The notes: a model not told the origin generated them from the letters alone. A stretch of DNA of 50,249 nt from Betaproteobacteria bacterium RIFCSPLOWO2_12_FULL_62_58 (GCA_001772005.1 MERI01000162.1:1-50249); one strand, 5' to 3'. Shown: positions 32,646 to 40,894, counted from the stretch's first letter. A program made the numbers and translations.

Positions 32646-33443
32646 ATGAAACTCTGGTGGCAGAGCAGCACTCCGATTCATCGCTTGCACGACTATCGCA
32701 CCACGCTGACCGAGCATCTGAACAGCGTGAAACGGCCGGAGACTGAGATTCATGTTAACGGCGTCGACGACGGTTCGATGGACCTGCATTACAACGCAGT
32801 GGTGGCCATCAACAGCTACGGTCCGGGCGGGGTTCTGAACAAGATCATTCAGGCGGCGGACCAGGGCTACGATGCGGTGGCAATCGGTTGTTTCCTGGAC
32901 CCGGCCATGCAGGAGGCCCGGGAGGTGGTGCCGATCCCGGTATTCGGTCTGGGCGAAACCTGCATGCTGATGGCCTGCATGTACGGGCACAAGTTCTCGG
33001 GCGTGGCATTCCATTCCAAGCAGGCGCAGTATTACGATCGCAAGGCTTTTGAGTACGGGTTGGCTTCCCGGCATATACCGTTCGGCGAGCTGGGTATCGA
33101 CTTCAACGAGGTGCAGAAAGCCTTCGCGAGCCCCGGTCAGATGACCGAGAACTTCATCAAGGAGGCGCGCCGTTTGTCCGCCCAGGGCGCCGAGGTGATT
33201 CTTGCCGCGTGCGCCACGGTCAACGCCATCATCCGCAGGGAGAAAATCTACGAGGTCGATGGCACGCTGATCCTGGACTGTAACGCGGTGCTGCTCAAGA
33301 CGGCCGAGGGAATGGCGGAACTGTCACGCAGCATCGGCCTGCGGGCGAGCCAGCGGCTGCTCTATCAACGGCCGAATCGCCGCGCACTGGACGACTGGAT
33401 GCAGACGTACGGTTTCCGCTCAGGCCCGCAACTGAAGCCGTGA
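32646..33443 (+). CDS. Aspartate/glutamate (hydantoin) racemase family protein
   Basis: 265 residues. Two conserved Cys lie in IGCFLDPA and LAACATVNA, the usual acid/base pair of the Asp/Glu/hydantoin racemase superfamily. VVPIPVFGLGE is the domain hinge. Family members include racemases, maleate isomerase and arylmalonate decarboxylase, so the reaction may be isomerisation or decarboxylation of a dicarboxylic acid. It begins a run of same-strand genes for CoA-ester chemistry (30 bases before the CitE-like gene). The ATG follows AAGGGGAGC. Confidence 0.82.
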   Translation: MKLWWQSSTPIHRLHDYRTTLTEHLNSVKRPETEIHVNGVDDGSMDLHYNAVVAINSYGPGGVLNKIIQAADQGYDAVAIGCFLDPAMQEAREVVPIPVFGLGETCMLMACMYGHKFSGVAFHSKQAQYYDRKAFEYGLASRHIPFGELGIDFNEVQKAFASPGQMTENFIKEARRLSAQGAEVILAACATVNAIIRREKIYEVDGTLILDCNAVLLKTAEGMAELSRSIGLRASQRLLYQRPNRRALDDWMQTYGFRSGPQLKP

Positions 33444-33473
33444 CGATGCCGAAGACTTGAAGGAGCGAGTCGA

Positions 33474-34370
33474 GTGAGACCAGTACGAGTTGCCTTGTTT
33501 GCGCCCGGCAGCAAGGAGCGGGTGATGGCCAAAGCGCTGGAGAGCGGCGCCGATGCCGTCCTCCTCGATCTTGAAGATTCGGTAGCGATCGCCGCCAAGG
33601 CGGAGGCGCGTTCATTGGTCGCGAAGGTGATCGATGACGCGGCTGCTGCGGGAGTGACGCGCTCCGGGCCGGCGATTTTCGTGCGGGTGAACGCAACCGC
33701 GACCGGGCTGCTGGACGAGGACCTGGCGGCGATCGTGCGGCCGGGCCTGGATGCCGTATTTCTGCCGAAGGTGGAAAGCGTATCGGAAGTGCGGAATGCG
33801 GACTCCACCCTGGAACGGCTTGAATCCGCGAGGGGCATGAAACCCGGCGCCGTGGAGATCGTCCTGATGATCGAGAGCGCGTTGGGCGTCTACCGCTGCT
33901 TTGATCTCATCAAGGCCTCGCCGCGCGTGGCGAGCACCTGCATCGGTGTCGCCAGGGATGGGGATTTGCAAACCGATCTTGGCTGCAGTTGGTCTATCGA
34001 GGGCACCGAATTGTTGTATGCGCGCTCCAAGGTGCTCCTCGATACGCGCGCGGCCGGGAAGGCGTGGCCTCTCGACGGCGTCTTCAGCGATCTCGGCGAT
34101 GAGGAAGGCCTCATCAAGGACTCGACGCTTTCCGCCCGGCTCGGCTATGTCGGCCGCACGGTGATCCATCCCAAGCAGATCGCGCCGGTGCGGCGGGCCT
34201 ACGCGGTGCCCGAGGCCGATGTGGCCTACTACCAGCAAGTCGTCACTGAATTCGAGGCAGTCGAAAAAACGGGCGCGGCTGCCGCGATCACGGTGAACGG
34301 CAAGTTGGTGGACTATGCGATGTACCAGCGGGCGAAGCGGGTGCTCGATCTGGCGAAACTGGATCGATGA
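33474..34370 (+). CDS. CitE-like/HpcH-family CoA-thioester lyase
   Basis: 298-residue TIM-barrel lyase of the citrate lyase beta subunit family (malyl-CoA, citramalyl-CoA or related lyases). Landmarks: LFAPGSKERVMAKAL, DAVLLDLEDSVA with the metal-binding acidic residues, VRVNATATGL, LPKVESV, IVLMIESALGV and YVGRTVIHPKQI. The start is GTG at 33474 with AAGGAGCGAG upstream. It overlaps the acyl-CoA dehydrogenase by ATGA, so the two are translationally coupled. Without ACP or alpha-subunit genes it is unlikely to be true citrate lyase. Confidence 0.88.
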   Translation: MRPVRVALFAPGSKERVMAKALESGADAVLLDLEDSVAIAAKAEARSLVAKVIDDAAAAGVTRSGPAIFVRVNATATGLLDEDLAAIVRPGLDAVFLPKVESVSEVRNADSTLERLESARGMKPGAVEIVLMIESALGVYRCFDLIKASPRVASTCIGVARDGDLQTDLGCSWSIEGTELLYARSKVLLDTRAAGKAWPLDGVFSDLGDEEGLIKDSTLSARLGYVGRTVIHPKQIAPVRRAYAVPEADVAYYQQVVTEFEAVEKTGAAAAITVNGKLVDYAMYQRAKRVLDLAKLDR

Positions 34371-35512
34371 TGGATTTTTCCTTCACTTCCGAGCAGGAAA
34401 CCCTGCGCGCGCATCTCCAGGCACTCCTGGACGAGGTGTGCCCCGCGCAGTACGCCGAGCGTTGCGACCGCGAGGCGCACCCGCCGCGCGAGGCGTACGA
34501 CGCTCTGGCGAAGCATGGCTGGTTCGGCCTGATTCTTCCGGTCGAGTATGGCGGCACCGGTGGTTCTCCCATCGAGCTGGCGATACTGCTGGAGGAGGCG
34601 GGCCGGCACTTTGAAGAGCTGGCCATGTGGCTTTTCCGCACGCTGACCTACGGCGGCTATGCCGTGATGCTGCACGGGAGCCGCGAACAGAAGGAGGCGC
34701 TCCTACCCAAGGTCGTGCGCGGGGAACTCTCGTTCTGCTTTGGCCTGACCGAACCGCAGGCCGGATCCGACGCCGCGGCACTGGCGACCACGGCCGCGGC
34801 GGTTGACCGCGGGTACGTGATCAACGGGCAGAAGGTCTTTACGTCCGGCATGGATATCAGCGATTACTGCCTGCTGGTGACGCGCACATCGACAGGAGAG
34901 AAGAAGCAGCAGGGCATCACCAACTTCCTGGTCGATACCAAGTTGCCGGGGATCGAAATCCGGAAGATCGAGACGCTGGGTCAGCGGGCGATCGGCACTA
35001 CGCAGGTCTTTTACACCGACGTGAAGGTGCCGGCTTCCGCGGTGCTCGGACAGGTGGACTACGGATGGGACGCGGTCGATTCGTATCTGTGGTACGAGCG
35101 GCTGTGTCTGTCGGCGGCGCGTACCGGCGCGGCTGCCGCTGCTTTCGAATACGCACTGGACTATGCCAAGACGCGCAAGCAGTTCGGCCGGCCCATCGGG
35201 CAGTTCCAGGCGATCTCCCACAAGCTCGCGGACATGAAGGTGATGCTGGATGTCTCGCGCATGCTGGTCTACCGCTTTGCCTGGCTGATGTCTCAAGGCA
35301 AGGCTACGCGGCACGATGCGGCGGTCGTCAAGCTCTACACCGGCGAAACCTACAAAACGGTATCCGACCTCGGGCTGCAAATCCTGGGCGGCTACGGTTA
35401 TTGCATGGAGTTTCCGATGCAGCGGTTTTTCCGCGACTCGCGCCTCGCCACCATCGGCGCCGGCACCTCCGAAATCCAGCGCAACATCATCGCCCGCGGC
35501 CTCGGGCTGTAG
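34367..35512 (+). CDS. Acyl-CoA dehydrogenase
   Basis: 381-residue FAD enzyme introducing an alpha-beta double bond into an acyl-CoA. Landmarks: FGLTEPQAGSDAAALAT (FAD/substrate loop), FVVxGxKxFxTxG-like NGQKVFTSG, TRKQFGRPIGQFQAI, and the C-terminal GGYGYCMEFPMQRFFRD and GTSEIQRNIIARGLGL. The acyl group cannot be predicted; in this setting a dicarboxylic or branched acyl-CoA is likely. Coupled to the upstream lyase by ATGA overlap. Electrons would go to electron-transfer flavoprotein. Confidence 0.93.
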   Translation: MMDFSFTSEQETLRAHLQALLDEVCPAQYAERCDREAHPPREAYDALAKHGWFGLILPVEYGGTGGSPIELAILLEEAGRHFEELAMWLFRTLTYGGYAVMLHGSREQKEALLPKVVRGELSFCFGLTEPQAGSDAAALATTAAAVDRGYVINGQKVFTSGMDISDYCLLVTRTSTGEKKQQGITNFLVDTKLPGIEIRKIETLGQRAIGTTQVFYTDVKVPASAVLGQVDYGWDAVDSYLWYERLCLSAARTGAAAAAFEYALDYAKTRKQFGRPIGQFQAISHKLADMKVMLDVSRMLVYRFAWLMSQGKATRHDAAVVKLYTGETYKTVSDLGLQILGGYGYCMEFPMQRFFRDSRLATIGAGTSEIQRNIIARGLGL

Positions 35513-35539
35513 AAGTGCGGGACAAGATCAGGAGATACT

Positions 35540-35740
35540 AGCCGCAGATGAACGCCGATGAACGCCGATCAAAATCGGGAAACAAGCCACATAGAACACA
35601 GAGTTCACAGAGAAAGACAAAGCGAGAATACAAGCCGTTGGTGTTTTTCAAGTCTCGGTTTTCCCCGTACTCGCTGTGGCTGAATTCCGAGGTTGATCTT
35701 ATCTGCGTCCATCTGCGTTCATCGGCGGTTACATCGGTGT
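35540..35740. repeat. Palindromic intergenic element (GATGAACGC/GCGTTCATC arms)
   Basis: Left part AGCCGCAGATGAACGCCGATGAACGCC and right part GCGTCCATCTGCGTTCATCGGCGGTTAC are inverted relative to each other around about 130 bases with CACAGAGTTCACAGAG. A 17-bp exact inverse of the left arm (35539-35555) lies at 37081-37097, on the other side of the CoA transferase gene. Confidence 0.7.
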
Positions 35741-35778
35741 CAGGTCTTTCTGATATGAATTTTAGGAGCCTTTAACTG

Positions 35779-36969
35779 ATGTCCCATCCGCTGGAAGGCG
35801 TGCGCATACTCGAGCTGGGCCAGATCATTGCCGGCACTTACGGCTCGCAGGTGCTCTCCGACCTCGGCGCGGAGGTGATCAAGGTGGAAGCGCCGGAAGG
35901 CGATCTCGGCCGCATCCCGTCGGTGGCGCCGTACAAAGGTATCAGCACGCTGTTTCTCACGTTCAACCGCAACAAGAAGAGCGTCGTCATCAATCTCAAA
36001 ACCGATGCCGGACGCGCGCTGTTCTACGATCTCGTCAAGGTGTCGGATGTGGTGATCGACAACTTTCGTGCCGGCGTGCTCGAGCGCCTGAAGGTCGATT
36101 ACCCCACGCTGTCGGCGATCAACCCGCGCCTCATCCAGTGCTCGGTCACCGGATTCGGCGGCGACGGCGCCTACAAGGATTATCCGGCGCTCGACATCAT
36201 CATTCAGGCGATCAGCGGCTATCTGGCGATCACCGGTGAGCCGGGCCGCCCGCCGGCGCGCGTGGGCATCCCGCTCGGCGATCTGTGCGGCGGGATTTTC
36301 TCGTGCGAGGGGATACTCGCTGCGCTCTACGCACGCGAGCGCACGGGGCGGGGTTGCCGGGTCGAGACTTCCATGTTCGATGGCATGCTCAATTTGCTGA
36401 GCTACATGGGCACGCACTATCTGAGCACCGGCGAAGTGCCCACACCCCAGGGCTCGGCGCACGAATTCACGGTGCCGTGGCAGGCGTTTCAGGCCAAAGA
36501 CGGTTATGTCGTGATTGCGACCCGGCAGGAGAATTTCTGGCGCAAACTGTGCGTGGTGCTGGGCGAATCCGGGCTCGCCGGCGATCCACGCTTCGCCACC
36601 AACCCGAAGCGGCTGGAAAACCGCGCGGTGCTGGTACCCATGATCGAGAACATCGTACGCATGCACACGGTCGCTGAGTGGCTCGAGAAGCTGCGCGCCG
36701 CCGAGGTGCCGGCTGCGCCGGTGAACAATCTGGACGGCGCCTTTGCGGAACCGCCGGTCGCCGAGCGCGAAATGATCGTCGAGTACGATCACCCCGAGGT
36801 CGGAAAAGTGCGGCTCCCGGGGAATCCCATCAAGATGTCGGGCGTGTCGGGCACCATTTCTAACCCGGCGCCGCGACTCGGGGAGCACACCGATGCGATC
36901 CTGAGTCAGGTGCTGTCGTTGTCGGCGGACGAGATCGCGAGCCTGCGCCGGCAAGGCGCGATCGGCTAG
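35779..36969 (+). CDS. Family III CoA transferase (CaiB/BaiF)
   Basis: 396-residue CoA transferase moving CoA between carboxylic acids through an Asp-linked anhydride. Landmarks: EGVRILELGQIIAGTYGSQVLSDLGAEVIKVE (N-terminal family signature), SVVINLK, DVVIDNFRAGVL and the catalytic Asp in YPALDIIIQAISG (about residue 137). Then VGIPLGDLCGGIFSCEGILAALYARE. The ATG follows TTAGGAGCC. It probably activates the substrate of the pathway to its CoA ester, using a CoA donor such as succinyl-CoA. Confidence 0.93.
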   Translation: MSHPLEGVRILELGQIIAGTYGSQVLSDLGAEVIKVEAPEGDLGRIPSVAPYKGISTLFLTFNRNKKSVVINLKTDAGRALFYDLVKVSDVVIDNFRAGVLERLKVDYPTLSAINPRLIQCSVTGFGGDGAYKDYPALDIIIQAISGYLAITGEPGRPPARVGIPLGDLCGGIFSCEGILAALYARERTGRGCRVETSMFDGMLNLLSYMGTHYLSTGEVPTPQGSAHEFTVPWQAFQAKDGYVVIATRQENFWRKLCVVLGESGLAGDPRFATNPKRLENRAVLVPMIENIVRMHTVAEWLEKLRAAEVPAAPVNNLDGAFAEPPVAEREMIVEYDHPEVGKVRLPGNPIKMSGVSGTISNPAPRLGEHTDAILSQVLSLSADEIASLRRQGAIG

Positions 36970-36973
36970 GACC

Positions 36974-37074
36974 GGTGAGCGGTGAACAGTGAGCGGTGAG
37001 CAGTAGGCGGTGAGCGGTGAGCAAAAAACGCGTCGCGGTTGGAGGTTTACTCCGCTTACCGTTGACCGCTTACT
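36974..37074 (+). repeat. 7-bp tandem repeat (GGTGAGC), seven units plus inverted units
   Basis: Seven heptamers at 36974-37022 (GGTGAGC, GGTGAAC, AGTGAGC, AGTAGGC variants), four bases after the CoA transferase stop. Three complementary heptamers (GCTTACC, GTTGACC, GCTTACT) lie at 37054-37074, so the array is also an imperfect palindrome. Confidence 0.9.
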
Positions 37075-37144
37075 ATGTCGGCGTTCATCTGCGGCTAAAT
37101 GTTTTGGTGTTCGAGATGAGATCTGATCAGGAGGGTGTGCAACC

Positions 37145-37594
37145 GTGAGAGGCTTATATTGGGAAGAGTGGGAGACCGGCGCGGAATACGAGAGCCCGGC
37201 CCGAACCGTCACCGAGGCCGACATCGTCACGTTTGCGGGATTGTCGGGAGACTACAACCCGCTGCACGTCAACGAGGAGTACTGCAAACAGACGATCTTC
37301 GGCGGACGCATCGCCCACGGGCCGCTGGTCTACGCCATCGCGGCGGGTCTCCTGTTCCAGCTTCATCTCTACGACGACACGCTGATCGCATTTCTCGGAT
37401 TCGAGAATCTCAAGTTCACCAACCCCGTCAAACCGGGCGATACCATCCATGCCCGGATCAAGGTGCTGGAAAAGCGCGAGACCTCCCGCCCGGACCGCGG
37501 GGTGATGAAACGTCAGTTGCAGGTTCTGAACCAGCGCGGGGAAGTGGTGCAGGAAGGCATCCAGGCTTTCCTGCTCAAGCGCAAGCCGGCCTAG
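37145..37594 (+). CDS. MaoC-type hotdog hydratase
   Basis: 149-residue (R)-specific enoyl-CoA hydratase fold. The hydratase motif is visible: DIVTFAGLSGDYNPLHVNEEY (D..N/GxPLHxD/N pattern), then FGGRIAHGPLVYAIAAGL and KFTNPVKPGDTIHARIKVL. GTG at 37145 is the start, with AGGAGGGTG upstream. In this cluster it would hydrate an unsaturated CoA ester to a beta-hydroxyacyl-CoA for the CitE-like lyase. The stop codon lies in the stem of a strong hairpin. Confidence 0.9.
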   Translation: MRGLYWEEWETGAEYESPARTVTEADIVTFAGLSGDYNPLHVNEEYCKQTIFGGRIAHGPLVYAIAAGLLFQLHLYDDTLIAFLGFENLKFTNPVKPGDTIHARIKVLEKRETSRPDRGVMKRQLQVLNQRGEVVQEGIQAFLLKRKPA

Positions 37595-37626
37595 GAGTTT
37601 GTCGGACTTAGCCCCGACAAACTCCT
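37593..37626 (+). terminator. 13-bp perfect hairpin overlapping the maoC-like stop codon
   Basis: AGGAGTTTGTCGG at 37593-37605 pairs perfectly with CCGACAAACTCCT at 37614-37626 around an 8-base loop. The stop codon TAG is at 37592-37594. It is not followed by a T-run, but the stem strength suggests transcript-end protection or termination. Confidence 0.65.
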
Positions 37627-37751
37627 GATGCAAAACCGGCGCCAGGAGAATTGCAGAAGAGGATAACAGATATGCGAATTTACCCGCGCTTTTTCTCAAA
37701 TTCGACCGCTTTGGCTGGATTTGTTCTGAATTGCCAGCCGGTTTTGCTTTT

Positions 37752-37788
37752 AGCAGCCTGCACGGACTGTTAAGTCCGACAGGCTGCT
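37752..37788. repeat. AGCAGCCTG/CAGGCTGCT palindrome
   Basis: Outer 9-bp arms and inner GGACT/AGTCC arms form a long hairpin. The sequence CGGACTGTTAAGTCCGACAGG resembles a dispersed repeat whose core also appears in the hairpin at 37593 (GTCGGACTTAG). Confidence 0.7.
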
Positions 37789-37895
37789 AGCAGGTTGCCG
37801 CCAAGACCCAGCTACTGTTCGCCATTCCGGAGTTAAAATGAGTGGCGAGGCGCCGGCCTTTGAGCGATGACTCGACGAATGGAGGAGACATAGTG

Positions 37896-38906
37896 ATGCG
37901 TGCAGGAAACCTAGGCAATCGCGTGGCAATCGCGCTCGTATCGGCGGCGCTCGCCTTGGTCGCAGCTACGGCGTCGGCGCAGACCCCTTCGGCAGGCTCA
38001 GGGCAGGCTTTCCCCTCGAAGCCGATCGAGTTCGTTGTCCACGTGAACCCGGGCGGAGGCACCGACGTCTTCGCGCGGCTGATCATGGAGATCATCGGCA
38101 GGGAGAAGCTGATCTCGCAGCCGATGATCGTTTCGAGCCGCACGGGAGGAGCCGGCGTGGTCGCGTTCAACTACGTCAAGAGCAAGCGCGGCGAACCGCA
38201 CACGGTGCTGACGATCGCAACCGGTTCGTTCTTCACGGCGATTTCGCGCCCCGACCTGGACCTCGGTCCGGAGCATTTCACGCCGCTCGCGTTTTTCGCG
38301 CGCGATCCGCAGGGCGTGATAGTCCCCGCCGACTCGAAATACAAGACCTTCAAGGACCTGGTGGACGACGCGAAGGGACAGGCCGAGGCCATCGTCTGCG
38401 CCGTCACCTCCGCCACCGGCACCGGCCGGCAGACGCTCTGGCGCATCGAGCGTGCGACCGGCGCCAAGTTCAAGTTCGTCACGTTCAAAGCCGGCTCCGA
38501 AGCCGTGCTGTCGGTGCTGGGCGGGCACGTGCCGTTCACCACCGAGAACGTGAGCGAGGCATGGGCGCACATCGAGGGCAAGAAGATGCGGGTACTCGCG
38601 GTGACGACGGAGAAACGCATGCCCGCCCTGCCCGACGTGCCGACGCTGATCGAGCTCGGCTACAACGTCCAGATCGGCACCGGCCGCGGCTTCGGCATGC
38701 CGGCCGGCGTGCCGAAGGAGGCGGTGGCCGCCATGGAAGCGATCCTGGAGAAAGTGCACAAGAGCGCGCTGTGGAAGGACTACTCGCAGAAGAACATGTA
38801 CGAGGACCGCTGGATGGGCAGCGCGGAGTTCGGCAAATATATCGCCGAGCAGCGCGCGGCGCAGAAGGAGTTCATCGATTCGATCGGCCTCGCCAAGAAA
38901 CCGTGA
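37896..38906 (+). CDS. Divergent Bug-family solute-binding protein
   Basis: 336 residues. The ATG at 37896 has GGAGGAGA upstream. The signal peptide (VAIALVSAALALVAATASAQ) is followed by TPSAGSGQAF, encoded by a dispersed-repeat sequence (CCTTCGGCAGGCTCAGG, 37986-38002) apparently inserted in frame at the cleavage site. The ligand loop is FVVHVNPGGGTD, then SSRTGGAG, VPADSKYKTFKDLV, and VPTLIELGYN. It is more divergent than the other Bugs and lies after the CoA-ester cluster, so it may import the acid that those enzymes degrade. Confidence 0.85.
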   Translation: MRAGNLGNRVAIALVSAALALVAATASAQTPSAGSGQAFPSKPIEFVVHVNPGGGTDVFARLIMEIIGREKLISQPMIVSSRTGGAGVVAFNYVKSKRGEPHTVLTIATGSFFTAISRPDLDLGPEHFTPLAFFARDPQGVIVPADSKYKTFKDLVDDAKGQAEAIVCAVTSATGTGRQTLWRIERATGAKFKFVTFKAGSEAVLSVLGGHVPFTTENVSEAWAHIEGKKMRVLAVTTEKRMPALPDVPTLIELGYNVQIGTGRGFGMPAGVPKEAVAAMEAILEKVHKSALWKDYSQKNMYEDRWMGSAEFGKYIAEQRAAQKEFIDSIGLAKKP

Positions 38907-38923
38907 CCGTCTGAAGCCCGCTG

Positions 38924-39667
38924 TCAGGTCTTTATCGGCGGCCAGATCCGGTGAGCCAGCGAGGGGGACCCGGGCGCGTGAACCAGTTTCCGCACGACGC
39001 GGTCAGTCCAGGCCTCCATCTCCGGATTCGAGCTTTCGTGATGGACGAAGTGCTCGTTCCGCGCCGCCACCGACGTAAACTCATAGAGAATGCCGTGCTT
39101 TGCCCACCCGGAAACGGAAGCCAGATTGCGCACCCGCACGCACCCCGGCAATTTCTCCATGCAGGGCATGCGCCATTGGGCATACCAGGCCGCTAATTCA
39201 TCCTCGTCTTCATGACTGCCGGCGTTGAAGCTGCCGAGCTGGATACCGGGACTTAACGCCATATCGGGTGCGGGCTTCCCGGCTGCCGGGCCGAGTACCC
39301 GTGAGTATTCGGTCATGATGTTCGCGCGCTCGCCGATTCTCATCGCAAGCATGTTCCTGTCTTTTTCCGGCAGCTCCGCGTGAAACGCAGCCGGGGTCGG
39401 ATTAGCGAACACATGCGCCTCTTCGCCGCCAAACAGCAGGATGAAACGATCCCCCGCGGGGACCACGCCGCTCTCCACGTGCTTCAATCGGCCTTTCTCG
39501 CCGGACAGAACGACCGTTTCTTTTTCTTCGGAAGCATAATGCGCCGCCCACAGCACGCCGGGCCGTGCCAGGACCTTCGGTACATAGGCGCCGTGCAGCC
39601 AGGAAAGATAGGCATCACGGCCGGCGGCCGGCAGGTCGTACCAGGTGATCCAAAGTCCTCGATCCAA
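38924..39667 (-). CDS. Dimeric alpha-beta-barrel-like hypothetical protein
   Basis: 247 residues, function not recognised. Two halves show similar arrangements (DRGLWITWYDLPAAGRDAYLSWLHG near the start; DEDELAAWYAQWRMPCMEKLPG in the middle) as in EthD/antibiotic-monooxygenase-like duplicated alpha-beta barrels. The second half ends FVHHESSNPEMEAW, again typical of such folds. No signal peptide. The ATG at 39667 is the natural start. It converges with the Bug gene at 37896. Confidence 0.55.
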   Translation of the reverse strand: MDRGLWITWYDLPAAGRDAYLSWLHGAYVPKVLARPGVLWAAHYASEEKETVVLSGEKGRLKHVESGVVPAGDRFILLFGGEEAHVFANPTPAAFHAELPEKDRNMLAMRIGERANIMTEYSRVLGPAAGKPAPDMALSPGIQLGSFNAGSHEDEDELAAWYAQWRMPCMEKLPGCVRVRNLASVSGWAKHGILYEFTSVAARNEHFVHHESSNPEMEAWTDRVVRKLVHAPGSPSLAHRIWPPIKT

Positions 39668-39778
39668 GATGGTTCCCCTTATTTGTAAATGCGTGAGGTG
39701 GTTCCTTAATCAGGCAACCGGTTTTCGGGGATTGTATACTGTTGAGACTTCCATTAATGATTGACATTGTGACCCCCG

Positions 39779-39811
39779 CCCCCGGATCAAGTCCGGGGCA
39801 GGCTCTGGCCC
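39779..39811 (-). repeat. 33-bp exact inverse copy of 17937-17969
   Basis: Reverse complement of the core of the composite element at 17866-17995. Around it (39771-39838) are CCCCCGCCCCCGG and GGGGGAGGG, i.e. another member of the same palindromic family. Confidence 0.9.
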
Positions 39812-39885
39812 TTTCCATTCCAGGGGGAGGGAAAGAGATTCGGCACTCAGCGAAGAACGGCGTTTGCCGATGACCAGGAGGAGCT

Positions 39886-40866
39886 ATGAAGATTTCGTTG
39901 AGGGCCATCCCTTGCGCTCTCGCATGGTGCGCCCTGGTTGCCGGCGGCTGCGCCGGGCCGGCGGTGGCGCAGGATCAATCGAAGCGACCGCTGCGCCTTC
40001 TCGTCCCTTCTCCGCCGGGAGGCCCGTCGGACTTTGCGGCCCGCCTCATCGCGCCGAAGCTCAGCGAAGCGCTGGGGCAGAACGTGGTCGTGGATAATCG
40101 CCAGAGCGTCAACGGCATCATCGCGACGGAGATCGCTGCAAAGTCCTTGCCCGACGGCGCTACCGTGGTCATCGGCAACAACGGCACCATGGTCATGAAC
40201 GTCGGCCTCTACAAGAAGTTGCCCTATGATCCGCTGAAGGACTTTGTGCCGATCAGCCAGCTCGTGTCCGCCGGCACGGCGCTGATCGCCAACCCGAAGT
40301 TCGCGCCGAAGACGTTCAAGGAATTCGTGGCCGCGGCGAAGAAGGAGCCCGGGAAAATCAACATCGCGGTGGCCGGCGCGACCGGTGCGGTCGCCACCGA
40401 AGTTCTGAAGTTCGCGGCTGGCATCAACCTGAACAATGTTCCCTACAAGGGAAGCTCGCCCTCGGAAGTGGCCGTGATGTCGGGCGAAGTCGAGGTGGTG
40501 CTGCTGTCCATTCCGGTCGCTACCCCGCACGTCAAAGCCGGCAGGATGAAGATTTATGGCGTCACCACCGCCAGGCGCTCGTCCATGCTTCCCGATGTGC
40601 CGACGATCCAGGAGCAGGGTTTGGAAGGATACGAGTTCGGAAACTGGCACGGGCTGTTGGCGCCCACCGGAACACCGGACAAGATCGTGCGCACGCTTCA
40701 TCGGGAAGCCGTGCGCATCCTGCAGAGCAAGGAGATCAGGGATATCGTCATTACGCGCGGCAACGAGATCATCGCCAATTCGCCCGAGGAATTCGCCGCC
40801 CGGCTCAAGCGCGACATCCCGAGATACAAGAAGATCATGGCCGCGGCGGGGATCCAGCCGCAGTGA
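39886..40866 (+). CDS. Bug/TctC-family solute-binding protein
   Basis: 326 residues, with AGGAGGAG before the ATG. Signal peptide ISLRAIPCALAWCALVAGGCAGPAVAQ; the Cys in AGGCAG could alternatively be lipidated. Landmarks: LRLLVPSPPGGPSDF, VDNRQSVNG, LPDGATVVIGNNGT, KLPYDPLKDF, NVPYKGSSP, VPTIQEQG, AGIQPQ. Same subgroup as the Bug at 6488. Twenty-eight bases upstream of the UbiD-family gene, so likely one transcript; its ligand may be an unsaturated or aromatic carboxylic acid. Confidence 0.93.
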   Translation: MKISLRAIPCALAWCALVAGGCAGPAVAQDQSKRPLRLLVPSPPGGPSDFAARLIAPKLSEALGQNVVVDNRQSVNGIIATEIAAKSLPDGATVVIGNNGTMVMNVGLYKKLPYDPLKDFVPISQLVSAGTALIANPKFAPKTFKEFVAAAKKEPGKINIAVAGATGAVATEVLKFAAGINLNNVPYKGSSPSEVAVMSGEVEVVLLSIPVATPHVKAGRMKIYGVTTARRSSMLPDVPTIQEQGLEGYEFGNWHGLLAPTGTPDKIVRTLHREAVRILQSKEIRDIVITRGNEIIANSPEEFAARLKRDIPRYKKIMAAAGIQPQ

Positions 40867-40894
40867 CTAAAACGAGTGAAATGGACTTCAGGCC

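Noticed and set aside
32646..38906. Complete citrate lyase operon
   Set aside because: No citD/citF or citC/G/X genes; the CitE-like protein fits stand-alone CoA-ester lyases.
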